A stretch of DNA of 64,000 nucleotides from contig NZ_JARGES010000046.1 in assembly GCF_029210365.1 (NCBI RefSeq), forward strand, positions 124,001 through 188,000, in the 5' to 3' direction. Made by a program: the position numbers and the translations under genes. The notes beneath the pieces are model-generated. The model did no database searches. It saw nothing but the letters and a program-made list of their open reading frames with translations, and was not told the DNA's origin. Positions 1 through 10,016 of the stretch are shown piece after piece. Source of the DNA: Mesorhizobium sp. YIM 152430. GTDB lineage: Bacteria > Pseudomonadota > Alphaproteobacteria > Rhizobiales > Rhizobiaceae. The stretch's first letter is position 1; each line of letters begins with the position of its first letter.

Positions 1-1151
<1,151 letters not shown>

Positions 1152-1175
1152 CCTCGGATTGCGGCACCGAACAAC

Positions 1176-1201
1176 GAAACCGCCGGCCATCCGGCGGTTT
1201 C
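1176..1201 (+). terminator. Hairpin between coxA and ctaB
   Basis: A perfect 11-bp inverted repeat (GAAACCGCCGG and CCGGCGGTTTC) with a 4-nt CCAT loop lies 25 nt after the coxA stop. No T-run follows, so it may act as an attenuator or mRNA 3'-end stabiliser rather than a strong intrinsic terminator. This would allow coxA to be made in excess over the assembly genes downstream. Confidence 0.55.
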
Positions 1202-1228
1202 TCCCGATAAGAGAGTGACGAGCAGCAA

Positions 1229-2167
1229 ATGGCCCTGGTCGAAAAGCACAGCCTGACGGACGCGCCGGAGTTCCGCGTGTCCGAAGCCATGCCCGGCGAC
1301 TTCCTGGCGCTGTTGAAGCCGCGCGTCATGTCACTGGTCGTCTTCACCGCCTTCGTAGGTCTGGCGACGGCGCCGGGCGCGATCGATCCGGTCATCGCGC
1401 TGATCGCGATCCTCGCCATCGCCGTCGGCGCGGGTGCCTCGGGCGCCTTGAACATGTGGTACGACGCCGACATCGACGCCGTCATGTCGCGCACCGCAAA
1501 GCGCCCGATTCCCGCGGGCAGGGTCACGCCGGATCAGGCGCTGGCATTCGGCATCGTCCTGTCCGTGCTCGCGGTCATGACGCTCGGCCTGCTGGTCGAT
1601 CCGCTCGCCGGCGCTCTGCTCGCCTTCACCATCTTCTTCTACGCCGTCGTCTATACGATGTGGCTGAAGCGCTCGACGCCGCAGAACATCGTCATCGGCG
1701 GCGCGGCGGGCGCCTTTCCCCCGATGATCGGCTGGGCCGCCGTCACCGGTTCGGTGTCGCTCGAAAGCCTCGTCCTCTTCCTCATCATCTTCCTGTGGAC
1801 GCCGCCGCATTTCTGGGCGCTGGCGCTATTCAAGTCGCAGGATTACGCCAGCGTCGGCATTCCGATGATGCCGAACGTCGCCGGCGAGGCGTCGACCAAG
1901 CGCCAGATCTTCGGCTATTCGCTCCTCGTCGCCGCCATCGTCGTCGCGCCCTGGCTGATCGGCATGACGTCGGCGGTCTATGGCGTCGTCGCCATCGCGC
2001 TTGGCGCGGCCTTCATCTGGTATGCGTGGAAAGTGCTGCGGATGCCCGAAGCCGACCGGTCGATGGGTCCGGCGAAGGCCCTCTTCGCCTATTCGCTCGT
2101 CTATCTCTTCGCGATCTTTGCGGTCCTTCTGGGCGACGTCGCCGTCGGCCGCTTGATGGGGCTTTGA
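1229..2167 (+). CDS. ctaB: Protoheme IX farnesyltransferase (heme O synthase)
   Basis: Membrane prenyltransferase of the UbiA superfamily that adds a farnesyl group to heme b to make heme O, the precursor of heme a for aa3 oxidase. The 312-residue protein has the usual family length, with about nine hydrophobic segments. The first Asp-rich motif is seen as NMWYDADID at residues 75-83, and YTMWLKR plus [11 protein letters not shown] match the later conserved loops of CtaB/CyoE. Its position between coxA and ctaG is the standard rhizobial arrangement. The ATG start follows a purine-rich stretch, and only 2 nt separate its stop from the next small gene, so they are probably co-translated. Confidence 0.96.
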   Translation: MALVEKHSLTDAPEFRVSEAMPGDFLALLKPRVMSLVVFTAFVGLATAPGAIDPVIALIAILAIAVGAGASGALNMWYDADIDAVMSRTAKRPIPAGRVTPDQALAFGIVLSVLAVMTLGLLVDPLAGALLAFTIFFYAVVYTMWLKRSTPQNIVIGGAAGAFPPMIGWAAVTGSVSLESLVLFLIIFLWTPPHFWALALFKSQDYASVGIPMMPNVAGEASTKRQIFGYSLLVAAIVVAPWLIGMTSAVYGVVAIALGAAFIWYAWKVLRMPEADRSMGPAKALFAYSLVYLFAIFAVLLGDVAVGRLMGL

Positions 2168-2169
2168 CC

Positions 2170-2328
2170 ATGAAGCCGATCGAGACCGTCGAACTGACGG
2201 AAGCGCAGAAGAAGGCCCGCAAGCGCCGCAATTTGGCGATCGCGCTGGCGCTGGTCGCCATGGTCGTGATCTTCTATGTGGCGACCCTGACCAAGCTCGG
2301 CCCGGAAATTCTCGTGCGGCCGATGTAG
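2170..2328 (+). CDS. Small single-pass membrane protein in cox operon (CoxF-like)
   Basis: A 52-residue protein: a charged N-terminal cytoplasmic segment rich in Lys/Arg (about residues 13-20) followed by one transmembrane helix (about 22-40) and a short periplasmic tail. The start is 2 nt after ctaB and the stop 9 nt before ctaG. A small hydrophobic protein at this exact position is common in alphaproteobacterial cox operons and is often named CoxF or an assembly protein. Function is inferred from context: assembly or stability of cytochrome c oxidase. No catalytic residues are visible. Confidence 0.75.
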   Translation: MKPIETVELTEAQKKARKRRNLAIALALVAMVVIFYVATLTKLGPEILVRPM

Positions 2329-2337
2329 GAGCAGACG

Positions 2338-2964
2338 ATGGCTGGGAACTACACGCTCGACAAGGACAAGCAGAAGCGCAACCGCACCGTCGCGATCGCC
2401 TGCACCGTGTTCTTTTCCTCGATGATCGGCGTCGCCTATGCGGCCGTGCCGCTTTACGAGCTCTTCTGCCAGATCACCGGCTATGGCGGCACGACGCAGC
2501 GCGCCGAACAATATTCGCAGACCATTCTCGACCAGGATATCAACGTCCGCTTCGATGCCAACGTCTCGGGAGGACTTGCCTGGCGCTTCGAGCCGGTCCA
2601 GCGCTCGACGACGCTCAAGATCGGCGAGACGACGCAGGTCGCCTATCGGGCGACGAACGTGTCGAACCGCCCCGCCACGGGCCGCGCGAGTTTCAACGTC
2701 TCGCCGCATATGGCCGGCGCCTATTTCATGAAGGTGGAATGCTTCTGTTTCACCGATACCGAATTGCAACCCGGCGAATCCATGGATATGCCGGTTGTCT
2801 TCTATGTCGACCCTGAGATCGTGAACGTTCCCGAACTCAAGGACGTCAGGACGATTACGCTGTCCTACACCTTCTTCGCCGTTGCCGAGGCTCCCTCGGT
2901 CGCCGCGAAGTCGGATGAGGGGGACAACACCAACGCAGCGGCCGATTCCGAATTCGGGGGTTGA
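2338..2964 (+). CDS. ctaG: Cytochrome c oxidase assembly copper chaperone CtaG (Cox11)
   Basis: Periplasm-facing copper chaperone that delivers Cu to the CuB site of subunit I. The 208 residues contain one N-terminal transmembrane helix (about 18-38) followed by the Cox11 immunoglobulin-like domain. The Cu-binding CFCF motif is at residues 135-138, and a conserved Cys sits at 44 in the FCQITGYGG motif just after the helix. The start ATG is 9 nt after the small upstream gene. The stop is 1 nt before the coxC start, so the two are likely translated together. Tail residues beyond about 190 are low-complexity and variable. Confidence 0.96.
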   Translation: MAGNYTLDKDKQKRNRTVAIACTVFFSSMIGVAYAAVPLYELFCQITGYGGTTQRAEQYSQTILDQDINVRFDANVSGGLAWRFEPVQRSTTLKIGETTQVAYRATNVSNRPATGRASFNVSPHMAGAYFMKVECFCFTDTELQPGESMDMPVVFYVDPEIVNVPELKDVRTITLSYTFFAVAEAPSVAAKSDEGDNTNAAADSEFGG

Positions 2965-2965
2965 A

Positions 2966-3844
2966 ATGGCAGACGCACACGCAAAGAATCACGACTACCA
3001 CATCATCGACCCGAGCCCCTGGCCGTTCATCGCCTCTGTCGGCGCCTTCATCATGATGCTCGGCGGCGTCGGCTACATGCAGTATCTGAACGGCAGCCAG
3101 TTCCGCCTTCTCGGCATCAATCTGGCGGGTCCCTGGCTGTTCTATATCGGTCTGGCGATCATCCTCTACGTCATGTATGCGTGGTGGTCGGATACGATCA
3201 GGGAAGGCCGCGAAGGCCATCATACGCGCGTCGTGTCGCTGCATCTGCGCTACGGCATGATCATGTTCATCGCCTCCGAGGTGATGTTCTTCGTCGCCTG
3301 GTTCTGGGCCTTCTTCGACGCCAGCCTCTTTTACGACGAGGCCGCCCAGGTCGCGCGTACCGAATATACGGGTGGCCAGTGGCCGCCGGCCGGCATCGAG
3401 GTTCTCGACCCTTTCCACCTGCCGCTCTACAACACGATCATCCTGCTCCTGTCGGGCACCACGGTCACCTGGGCGCACCACGCGCTCCTGCATGACGATC
3501 GCAAGGGGCTGATCTGGGGACTGGCACTCACGGTCGCGCTCGGCGTTCTGTTCTCCTGTGTCCAGGCTTACGAATACATGGTCGCGCCGTTCGACTTCGC
3601 CGGTTCGATCTACGGCGCCACGTTCTTCATGGCGACCGGCTTCCACGGCTTCCACGTCCTGATCGGGACGATCTTCCTGCTGGTCTGCCTTATCCGCGCG
3701 ATGAATGACGGCTTCACCAAGGAAAAGCATTTCGGCTTCGAGGCGGCTGCCTGGTACTGGCACTTCGTCGACGTGGTCTGGCTGTTCCTCTTCGTCTCGA
3801 TCTACGTATGGGCCTCCATCGGCGCTCCGATCGCCGCGCACTGA
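2966..3844 (+). CDS. coxC: Cytochrome c oxidase subunit III
   Basis: Third core subunit of aa3 oxidase; it stabilises subunit I and its proton uptake. The 292-residue product has seven hydrophobic segments, with the family hallmarks FIASEVMFFVAWFWAF, WPPAGI and the C-terminal AWYWHFVDVVWLFLF. The ATG at 2966 was chosen over more upstream in-frame codons because it directly follows the ctaG stop and gives the typical N-terminus (MADAHAKNHDYH). A strong GC-rich hairpin follows after 22 nt and probably ends the cox transcript. Confidence 0.97.
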   Translation: MADAHAKNHDYHIIDPSPWPFIASVGAFIMMLGGVGYMQYLNGSQFRLLGINLAGPWLFYIGLAIILYVMYAWWSDTIREGREGHHTRVVSLHLRYGMIMFIASEVMFFVAWFWAFFDASLFYDEAAQVARTEYTGGQWPPAGIEVLDPFHLPLYNTIILLLSGTTVTWAHHALLHDDRKGLIWGLALTVALGVLFSCVQAYEYMVAPFDFAGSIYGATFFMATGFHGFHVLIGTIFLLVCLIRAMNDGFTKEKHFGFEAAAWYWHFVDVVWLFLFVSIYVWASIGAPIAAH

Positions 3845-3866
3845 TCGCGGTCCGCCTCGAGATGTG

Positions 3867-3902
3867 AAACCGGCCGCGCGCAAGCGCGGCCGGTTTGCTT
3901 TT
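3867..3902 (+). terminator. Intrinsic terminator after coxC
   Basis: A perfect 13-bp stem (AAACCGGCCGCGC and GCGCGGCCGGTTT) closes a GCAA tetraloop of the stable GNRA type and is followed by GCTTTT. It lies 22 nt beyond the coxC stop and 108 nt before the DUF983 gene. Confidence 0.8.
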
Positions 3903-4010
3903 GGGGTGGGATCTGCACTGCCTGCGCGTAGTAGCCTCGGTCTATCCATCGCCCGACCTGCGTCGCCATGGCGTTGGCATCTTGCGGTCCGATCCGATAA
4001 AGGAACCGGC

Positions 4011-4397
4011 ATGAACGACGACCGCGCACACCGCCCGCCCGTCGACCCGGTTCGCGCCGGGCTGACCGCGCGCTGCCCGCGTTGCGGGGAAGGGCGGCTG
4101 TTCTCGGGCTTCCTGGCCGTGGACGAGCGCTGCGGGGCCTGCGGGCTCGACTATTCGTTCGCCGATTCCGGCGACGGGCCGGCTGCCTTCGTCATCCTGA
4201 TCGTCGGCTTCGTCGTCGTCGGGCTCGCGCTCTATGTCGAGGTAAGCTACCAGCCGCCGCTCTGGCTGCATTTCCTGATTTGGGTGCCACTCGCCGTCGG
4301 CCTCTCTCTCGCCGCGATGCGGCTCGCCAAGGGCGTCCTCATCACGCTTCAATATGCCAACAAGGCGGCCGAAGGCCGGCTCGACGGACCGAAATGA
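4011..4397 (+). CDS. DUF983 zinc-ribbon membrane protein
   Basis: A 128-residue protein of the DUF983 family, commonly found between coxC and surf1 in alphaproteobacteria. Two CxxC motifs (CPRC and CGAC, about residues 22-45) form a probable zinc ribbon, followed by two transmembrane helices (about 58-80 and 84-105). ATG 4011 is preceded by AAAGGAACC. The last codons overlap the surf1 start in an ATGA arrangement, so the two are probably translationally coupled. Molecular function is unknown; a role in oxidase biogenesis is inferred from context only. Confidence 0.85.
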   Translation: MNDDRAHRPPVDPVRAGLTARCPRCGEGRLFSGFLAVDERCGACGLDYSFADSGDGPAAFVILIVGFVVVGLALYVEVSYQPPLWLHFLIWVPLAVGLSLAAMRLAKGVLITLQYANKAAEGRLDGPK

Positions 4398-5143
4398 CCG
4401 ATATCGAAACACCCCGGATGGGCCGCGTCTGGGCGGCCGGCCTCGCCATCTGCAGCATCCTCGCGCTGGCGCTTCTGCTCATTCTCGGCACCTGGCAGGT
4501 GCAGCGCCTTCACTGGAAGGAAGACCTGCTGGCGACGATCGCCGAGCGCATTGCCGGCACCCCGCGCCCGCTGGCCGAGATCGAGGCGCTGGAAGCGAGC
4601 GCCGGCGACGTCGACTACTGGCCGGCACGCGCCGAGGGAACCTTCGTCCATGGCTCGGAGCGCCATTTCTTCGCCACCCATCAGGGCGGCTCGGGCTATT
4701 ACGTCTATACCCCGCTGCGCCTCGACGACGGGCGCTTCCTGTTCGTCAATCGCGGTTTCGTGCCCTTTGACCGAAAGGATGCCGCATCGCGCGCCGAAGG
4801 CCAGATCGAGGGGCGCGTGACGGTCGAGGGACTGGCCCGCGACCGGCTCGACGAAAAGCCGTCCTTCATCGTCCCCGAGAACGAGCCGGAGAAGAACATC
4901 TTCTTCTGGAAGGACATCGACGCGATGGCCGCGACGGCGGGCCTGCCGGGCGGGGCCGAGGTGCTGCCCTTCTTCCTCGATGCCGACGGCACGGCCAATC
5001 CGGGCGGCCTGCCGATCGGCGGCGTCACCATGATCGACATGCCGAACAACCATCTCCAATATGCCATTACCTGGTATGGCCTCGCGCTCGCGCTTCTCGG
5101 CGTGCTGGGTGCCTGGTTCTGGCGATCGCGGCGCAAACCTTGA
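4394..5143 (+). CDS. SURF1 family cytochrome oxidase biogenesis protein
   Basis: Inner-membrane assembly factor thought to help insert heme a into subunit I. The 249-residue protein shows the SURF1 layout: one N-terminal helix (about 13-33) ending in [12 protein letters not shown], a periplasmic domain, and a C-terminal helix (about 226-243). Hallmarks are FVNRGFVP, the FFW region near residue 174, and [14 protein letters not shown] before the last helix. The start overlaps the DUF983 stop (ATGA). Confidence 0.95.
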   Translation: MTDIETPRMGRVWAAGLAICSILALALLLILGTWQVQRLHWKEDLLATIAERIAGTPRPLAEIEALEASAGDVDYWPARAEGTFVHGSERHFFATHQGGSGYYVYTPLRLDDGRFLFVNRGFVPFDRKDAASRAEGQIEGRVTVEGLARDRLDEKPSFIVPENEPEKNIFFWKDIDAMAATAGLPGGAEVLPFFLDADGTANPGGLPIGGVTMIDMPNNHLQYAITWYGLALALLGVLGAWFWRSRRKP

Positions 5144-5192
5144 CACCGGCCGGTCGAGACCGCATGTCCGGGTTTTGGCGAAGAGAGATTTC

Positions 5193-6197
5193 ATGACCGT
5201 CGAAAAGCGCCCCCTGACGTTGAGATTGTGCGAACCGCGCGGCTTCTGCGCCGGCGTCGACCGTGCAATCCAGATCGTGGTGCTGGCGCTGAAGAAATAC
5301 GGCCCCCCCGTCTATGTCCGCCACGAGATCGTTCACAACAAATATGTCGTCGAGGGGCTGAAGGCGCGCGGCGCGGTGTTCATCGAGGAACTCGAGGAGA
5401 TTCCCGCCGAACACGCCGACAAGCCGGTCGTCTTTTCCGCCCATGGCGTGCCCAAATCCGTGCCGGCGGACGCGCAGGCGCGCAATCTCTTCTATCTCGA
5501 CGCCACATGTCCGCTCGTCTCCAAGGTCCACAAGCAGGCCATGCGCCATTCCCGTCTCGGCCGCCATGTCGTGCTGATCGGCCATGCCGGCCATCCCGAA
5601 GTCATCGGCACGATGGGGCAGTTGCCCGACGGCGACGTCACGCTGGTCGAAACCGAGGCCGAAGTCTCCAGTCTCGACTTTGCCCCCGAAACGGATCTCG
5701 GCTTCGTCACCCAGACGACGCTGTCCGTCGAGGACACGGCCGGCGTCATCCGCGCGCTTCAGGAGCGTTTCCCGCAGATCGAGGCGCCGGCCGCCGAATC
5801 GATCTGCTACGCCACCACCAACCGCCAGGAGGCGGTGAAGGAAGCCGCCCCCGGCGCCGATTTCTTCCTCGTGGTCGGCGCGCCCAATTCATCCAACTCG
5901 CGCCGTCTGGTCGAGGTCGCGGAGCGGGCAGGGGCCGCGCGTGCGCTTCTCGTCCAGCGCGAGAGCGAGATTCCGTGGCACGAGATCGGCGACATCGCGG
6001 TCCTCGGCCTGTCGGCCGGCGCCTCGGCGCCCGAGATCATCATCGACGAGATCATCGAAGCCTTCCGCGCCCGCTACGACGTCACGCTCGACGTGGTGAT
6101 CACCGCGGAGGAAACGGAGAACTTCCCCGTCATGAGCGCGCTGCGCGATGTGGAATTGACGAGTGCCGACATGGCGTTCGTCAATGGAAGCGTCTAG
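5193..6197 (+). CDS. ispH: 4-hydroxy-3-methylbut-2-enyl diphosphate reductase
   Basis: Last enzyme of the MEP isoprenoid pathway; reduces HMBPP to IPP and DMAPP using a [4Fe-4S] cluster. The 334-residue protein carries the three cluster cysteines: C19 in PRGFCAGV, C106 in DATCPLV and C205 in [10 protein letters not shown]. The substrate-binding residues in the SAHGVP and IGHAGHPE motifs are present. The start follows an AAGAGAGA Shine-Dalgarno-like stretch. thrB follows after 32 nt, a synteny common in Rhizobiales. Confidence 0.97.
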   Translation: MTVEKRPLTLRLCEPRGFCAGVDRAIQIVVLALKKYGPPVYVRHEIVHNKYVVEGLKARGAVFIEELEEIPAEHADKPVVFSAHGVPKSVPADAQARNLFYLDATCPLVSKVHKQAMRHSRLGRHVVLIGHAGHPEVIGTMGQLPDGDVTLVETEAEVSSLDFAPETDLGFVTQTTLSVEDTAGVIRALQERFPQIEAPAAESICYATTNRQEAVKEAAPGADFFLVVGAPNSSNSRRLVEVAERAGAARALLVQRESEIPWHEIGDIAVLGLSAGASAPEIIIDEIIEAFRARYDVTLDVVITAEETENFPVMSALRDVELTSADMAFVNGSV

Positions 6198-6229
6198 ACA
6201 GAGGCAAATTCCAGCGCTTCCGGACTTCC

Positions 6230-7192
6230 ATGGCCGTCTACACCGACATCAACGAGATCGAACTCGCCGACTTCCTGACGGCCTACGACATCGGCACGCT
6301 GACCTCCTACAAGGGCATCGCCGAGGGTGTCGAGAACTCGAACTATCTCCTCCACACCACGGCCGGCGCCTATTTCCTGACGCTCTACGAAAAGCGCGTC
6401 AACCGCGACGACCTGCCCTTCTTCCTCGGCCTGAAGCAGCATCTGGCCGCGCGCGGCGTGCGCTGCCCGGTCCCTATCGCGCCGAAGGCCGGCCCGCTGA
6501 TCGGCGAACTCGCCGGCCGCCCCGCCGCCATCGTCTCCTTCCTCGAAGGCATGTGGCCGCGCCGCCCGACGGCCGAGCATTGCCGCGCGGTCGGCGAAGC
6601 GCTCGCGAAAATGCACCTCGCCGGCGCCGATTTCGCGATGACGCGACCGAACGCGCTTTCCATCGAAGGCTGGCGCGCGATCTGGGACAAGGCGCATGAC
6701 GGCGCCGACGCGGTCGAGCCGGGCCTTGCCGCCGAAACCGATGCCGATCTTGCCCGCGTCGAAGCCAACTGGCCGCGTGACCTGCCGGCCGGCACCATCC
6801 ACGCCGATCTCTTCCCCGACAACGTGCTCTTCCTCGGTCAGGACGCGGGCCTGATCGATTTCTACTTCGCCTGCACCGATTTCCTCGCCTACGACGTCGC
6901 GATCTGCCTCAACGCCTGGTGCTTCGAGCGCGACCATGCCTTCAACCTCACCAAGGGCGCCGCGCTTCTGAGGGGCTACACCTCGGTCCGGCCGCTGTCC
7001 GACGCCGAGGCCGCCGCGCTGCCGATTCTCGCCCACGGCGCCGCGCTGCGCTTCATGCTGACGCGGCTCTACGACTGGGTGAACACGCCCGCCGGCAGCC
7101 TGGTCGTCAAGAAGGACCCGCTCGAATATCTGCGCAGGATGCGCTTCCACCGGCAGGTGGCCTCCGCCGCCGAATACGGACTGCCCCGATGA
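6230..7192 (+). CDS. thrB: Homoserine kinase (aminoglycoside-phosphotransferase fold)
   Basis: Phosphorylates L-homoserine, the committed step towards threonine. At 320 residues it is the ThrB form with a choline-kinase/APH fold used by alphaproteobacteria and pseudomonads, not the GHMP-type of enterics. The catalytic loop [11 protein letters not shown] (from about residue 191) and the metal-binding DFYFACTD (from about 208) are the Brenner-type motifs. ATG 6230 gives the usual N-terminus MAVYTDI. Its stop overlaps the rnhA start (ATGA). thrC lies separately, on the minus strand near 15 kb. Confidence 0.95.
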   Translation: MAVYTDINEIELADFLTAYDIGTLTSYKGIAEGVENSNYLLHTTAGAYFLTLYEKRVNRDDLPFFLGLKQHLAARGVRCPVPIAPKAGPLIGELAGRPAAIVSFLEGMWPRRPTAEHCRAVGEALAKMHLAGADFAMTRPNALSIEGWRAIWDKAHDGADAVEPGLAAETDADLARVEANWPRDLPAGTIHADLFPDNVLFLGQDAGLIDFYFACTDFLAYDVAICLNAWCFERDHAFNLTKGAALLRGYTSVRPLSDAEAAALPILAHGAALRFMLTRLYDWVNTPAGSLVVKKDPLEYLRRMRFHRQVASAAEYGLPR

Positions 7193-7716
7193 CCAAACAT
7201 GTCGAAATCTTCACCGACGGTGCCTGCTCGGGCAATCCCGGCCCCGGCGGCTGGGGCGCGATCCTGCGCTTCGGCGGGATCGAAAAGGAACTGTCGGGCG
7301 GCGAGGCCGACACCACAAACAACCGCATGGAATTGCTCGCCGCCATTTCGGCCTTGCAGGCGCTGAAGGAGCCGGTCAAGGCCGATCTCTACACGGATTC
7401 CAACTATGTCCGCGACGGGCTGACCAAATGGATTCACGGCTGGAAGAAGAATGGCTGGCGCACCGCCGACAAGAAGCCGGTCAAGAATGCAGAACTCTGG
7501 CAGGCGCTGGATGCGGCGCGGCAGAAGCACGACGTCACGCTGCACTGGATCAAGGGCCATGCCGGCCACCCGGAAAACGAGCGGGCGGACGAACTCGCCC
7601 GCCTCGCCATGGCCCCCTTCAAGCCGAAGAAAAAGGCGCCTGCGGAACATGCCGAGACGCCTCCCGCTCCGGCCCGAAAGCCGCGCCTGATCGGCAACGC
7701 GACCCGTAAAGCCTAA
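7189..7716 (+). CDS. rnhA: Ribonuclease HI
   Basis: Cleaves RNA in RNA-DNA hybrids. The four catalytic acidic residues are D10, E48, D70 and D134, at the E. coli numbering, with the conserved His in IKGHAGH (124-127). The basic handle region (about 80-100) is present. The 175 residues include a Pro/Lys/Ala-rich C-terminal extension (about 146-175) beyond the core, common in rhizobial homologues and probably disordered. Translation is coupled to thrB through the ATGA overlap. The 3' end overlaps the convergent peroxiredoxin gene by a few bases. Confidence 0.97.
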   Translation: MTKHVEIFTDGACSGNPGPGGWGAILRFGGIEKELSGGEADTTNNRMELLAAISALQALKEPVKADLYTDSNYVRDGLTKWIHGWKKNGWRTADKKPVKNAELWQALDAARQKHDVTLHWIKGHAGHPENERADELARLAMAPFKPKKKAPAEHAETPPAPARKPRLIGNATRKA

Positions 7717-8198
7717 AGCGTCTCCAGGATCTTCGCCGCGCCCGATTCCACCGCTTTCCCCGGCGCGTCGCCGCTGTGGAGCGCGGTGACGATGCCGTCC
7801 TCGATGATCATCGAGAAGCGCGTCGCGCGCAGGCCCATGCCGGCCGCCGAAAGGTCGACGTCGAGCCCGCACTTCTTGGCGAATTCGCCGCTGCCGTCGG
7901 CGAGAAACATCAGCTTGCCTTCGCCGCCGGTGAAGCGCGCCCAGGCGGTCATGACGTGGATGTCGTTGACGGCGACGACGGCGATCGTGTCGACGCCCTT
8001 GTCCTTCAGCGCGTCGTAATTTTCGAGGTAGCCGGGCAGGTGGTTGTTCGAGCAGGTCGGCGTGAAGGCTCCCGGCACGCCGAACAGCACCACCTTCTTG
8101 CCGGCCGTCAGTTCGCCGGTGGTGATACCGACGGGGCCGTCCGCGCCGATGGTCTTGAAGGTCGCGTCGGGCAGTTTGTCGCCAACCGAAATCGTCAT
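7713..8198 (-). CDS. Peroxiredoxin (Prx5/AhpE-like, glutaredoxin- or GSH-dependent)
   Basis: Thiol peroxidase of the atypical Prx5 group that reduces hydroperoxides. The peroxidatic Cys is C49 in the PGAFTPTCS motif. A further Cys at about 110 (KKCGLD) may be the resolving residue or be glutathionylated. Length (161 aa) is typical for single-domain bacterial Prx5. The start ATG is well placed, and the gene is convergent with and slightly overlaps rnhA. It is probably cytoplasmic: no signal peptide is seen. Confidence 0.93.
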   Translation of the reverse strand: MTISVGDKLPDATFKTIGADGPVGITTGELTAGKKVVLFGVPGAFTPTCSNNHLPGYLENYDALKDKGVDTIAVVAVNDIHVMTAWARFTGGEGKLMFLADGSGEFAKKCGLDVDLSAAGMGLRATRFSMIIEDGIVTALHSGDAPGKAVESGAAKILETL

Positions 8199-8259
8199 CT
8201 CTTAGCTCCGAATTATTGGGAGTTCCGCGATAGCGGGCCGCGCCCGCCTTGGCAATGCG

Positions 8260-9048
8260 TCAGGGCAGGGCGAGCGTGCCGGCTACCGCCGCGTCGCCCG
8301 CGACCAGCGTGTAGTCGGCGGCGACCGCGCCATCCTTGTCTGTCGACAGGATGCGTGCGGTGAAGATCCCGCCCGAAGAACCGGGCGTAAATTCCGGCGC
8401 GGCGAGCATCAGCCCGTCATGGCCGGCGAGGAAGAGATCGGCCGTTTCGATTCCGTTCGGCAGGTCGACCTCGATGGCCAGCACGTCCGCCTTCCGGCTC
8501 GCGCCGACGACCTCGAATCCGTTTTGTGCCTCGCCTGGCAGATTGGCGAAGGCGCGGCCGATTCCGGCCTCGTCGAGCGGTCCGATGTCGTCGGAAGGCG
8601 TTGCGGTCAGCGTCGTCTGCACGGGCACGCAGATCGTCTCGCAGACGCCGAGGAAGATGTCGACGCCGAGCGGCGCTTCGATGTCGGCAAGGCCCGAGAC
8701 GATGATCGGCAGCGTGACGTCCCCGTCATATCCCGCCCATTGCGACGCGCCGTCGTCGAAGCGTTGCGGCGCGGGAAAACGCAGCGCGACGCTTGCGGCG
8801 GATGCGGCCTCGTGCAGCGAAATCTGCGGCGCGACGCCGCTTTCGCCCGGCTCCTGCCAGTAGGTTTTCCAGCCTTCGTCGAGGCGGATTTCGAGCGCCC
8901 CGCGCAAGACGCCATCGGAGTCTGCCGTCCGCTCGGTCACGAGCCGCAGCTTGCCGCCGGTCATTTCGTGCCAGTCGCTGGCGCCGGCATGAGCGAGGGC
9001 GGGCACGAAAAAGGCAACGGCCGCGAGAAGTGCAGATCGGGCTTTCAT
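8260..9048 (-). CDS. Periplasmic DsbD N-terminal-domain protein
   Basis: A 262-residue secreted protein with signal peptide MKARSALLAAVAFFVPALAHA, followed by a domain resembling the N-terminal domain of thiol:disulfide interchange protein DsbD (DsbD_N). The redox pair is likely the CETIC motif (two Cys three residues apart), in GVCETICVPVQ, a form seen in DsbD/ScsB-like periplasmic domains. There is no membrane domain, so it would need a separate electron donor; a ccdA-type gene lies at about 38.2-39.0 kb. The internal ATG at 9048 was chosen because it begins the signal peptide; the longer upstream frame is Pro/Arg-rich and unlikely. Function in periplasmic disulfide reduction is inferred. 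Confidence 0.82.
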   Translation of the reverse strand: MKARSALLAAVAFFVPALAHAGASDWHEMTGGKLRLVTERTADSDGVLRGALEIRLDEGWKTYWQEPGESGVAPQISLHEAASAASVALRFPAPQRFDDGASQWAGYDGDVTLPIIVSGLADIEAPLGVDIFLGVCETICVPVQTTLTATPSDDIGPLDEAGIGRAFANLPGEAQNGFEVVGASRKADVLAIEVDLPNGIETADLFLAGHDGLMLAAPEFTPGSSGGIFTARILSTDKDGAVAADYTLVAGDAAVAGTLALP

Positions 9049-9185
9049 GCCACCGGTTTTGACCCGCCGCGCCGGTCTTGGCAATGTCCCGCCTGGTTCC
9101 GATGGATCATTTCGCGGTGATGACGGTTCAACAAATGACACCGGCTTGACTTTCGCCTTTATCGGAAACGGGTTACGATTTCGAC

Positions 9186-9794
9186 ATGGACATACTGGGC
9201 CACAGAAAGGGTGCCGCAGGTCAGGGTTTCCTGGAGAACCAGTTCCTGATCGCGATGCCGGGAATGCAGGACGAGCGCTTCGAGCGCTCGGTCGTCTATT
9301 TGTGCGCCCATTCGGAAGAAGGCGCGATGGGGCTGATCGTCAACCAGCCGCAGCAGCTTCTCTTTCCCGATCTTCTGGTCCAGCTCGACGTTCTGGAGGA
9401 GGAGGAGGCGATCCGCCTGCCCGAGCCGGCGCGCTCGATCATCATCCGCAATGGCGGTCCGGTCGACCGCTCGCGCGGCTTCGTCCTCCATTCCGACGAC
9501 TACATGGTCGAGTCCTCGCTGCCCGTCGCCGGCGACGTCTGCCTGACGGCGACCATCGACATCCTGCGCGCGATCTCCACCGGCAAGGGGCCGCAACGCG
9601 CCCTGATGGCGCTCGGCTATTCGGGATGGGGCGCGGGCCAGCTTGAGCAGGAAATTGCGGAGAATGGCTGGTTGACCTGTCCGGCCAGCCCCGGCCTGCT
9701 CTTCGACGGCGATCTCGCCAGCCAGTACGATCGGGTCCTCGCCTCGCTCGGCATCGACCTCACCCGCCTCAGCGCCCAGGCCGGCCACGCCTGA
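9186..9794 (+). CDS. YqgE/AlgH family protein (DUF179)
   Basis: A 202-residue cytoplasmic protein of the widespread YqgE/AlgH family, whose biochemical role is unresolved (AlgH was linked to alginate regulation in Pseudomonas). Family features: FLIAMPGM near residue 21, the [21 protein letters not shown] block (from about 35), [15 protein letters not shown], and [11 protein letters not shown] towards the C-terminus. It is transcribed divergently from the DsbD_N gene, a neighbourhood repeated in many Rhizobiales. Confidence 0.93.
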   Translation: MDILGHRKGAAGQGFLENQFLIAMPGMQDERFERSVVYLCAHSEEGAMGLIVNQPQQLLFPDLLVQLDVLEEEEAIRLPEPARSIIIRNGGPVDRSRGFVLHSDDYMVESSLPVAGDVCLTATIDILRAISTGKGPQRALMALGYSGWGAGQLEQEIAENGWLTCPASPGLLFDGDLASQYDRVLASLGIDLTRLSAQAGHA

Positions 9795-9823
9795 GATTGT
9801 CGGAACACTGGTTTTTCTGAGTT

Positions 9824-9968
9824 GACCCCCACCTTGTATCCCTCCCCACAAGGGGGAGGGAGGTCGTCAGCGCCATGCAGGCCCTTCAATGCAATACGCG
9901 GTTTGGAGATCAAGGCGCGACGTCGGCGACTCCCTCCCCCTTGTGGGGAGGGATGAAGGGTGGGGGTC
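9824..9968. repeat. Intergenic inverted-repeat element with two GC hairpins
   Basis: Two 38-nt arms (9824-9861 and 9931-9968) are near-perfect reverse complements (about 36 of 38 positions), separated by 69 nt. Each arm also contains its own 9-bp hairpin: TCCCTCCCC and GGGGAGGGA around a 5-nt loop (9839-9861 and 9931-9953). The element fills most of the gap between two convergent genes. This nested structure resembles the short palindromic intergenic elements dispersed in rhizobial genomes, with CCCTCCCCACAAGGGGGAGGG-type cores (first arm shown in part). It has no coding capacity and may also terminate transcription from both sides. Confidence 0.8.
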
Positions 9969-10016
9969 CGCACGGCCGCAGGCCGGGCGATCAAAGGCTC
10001 TACACGTCGCCGGACG

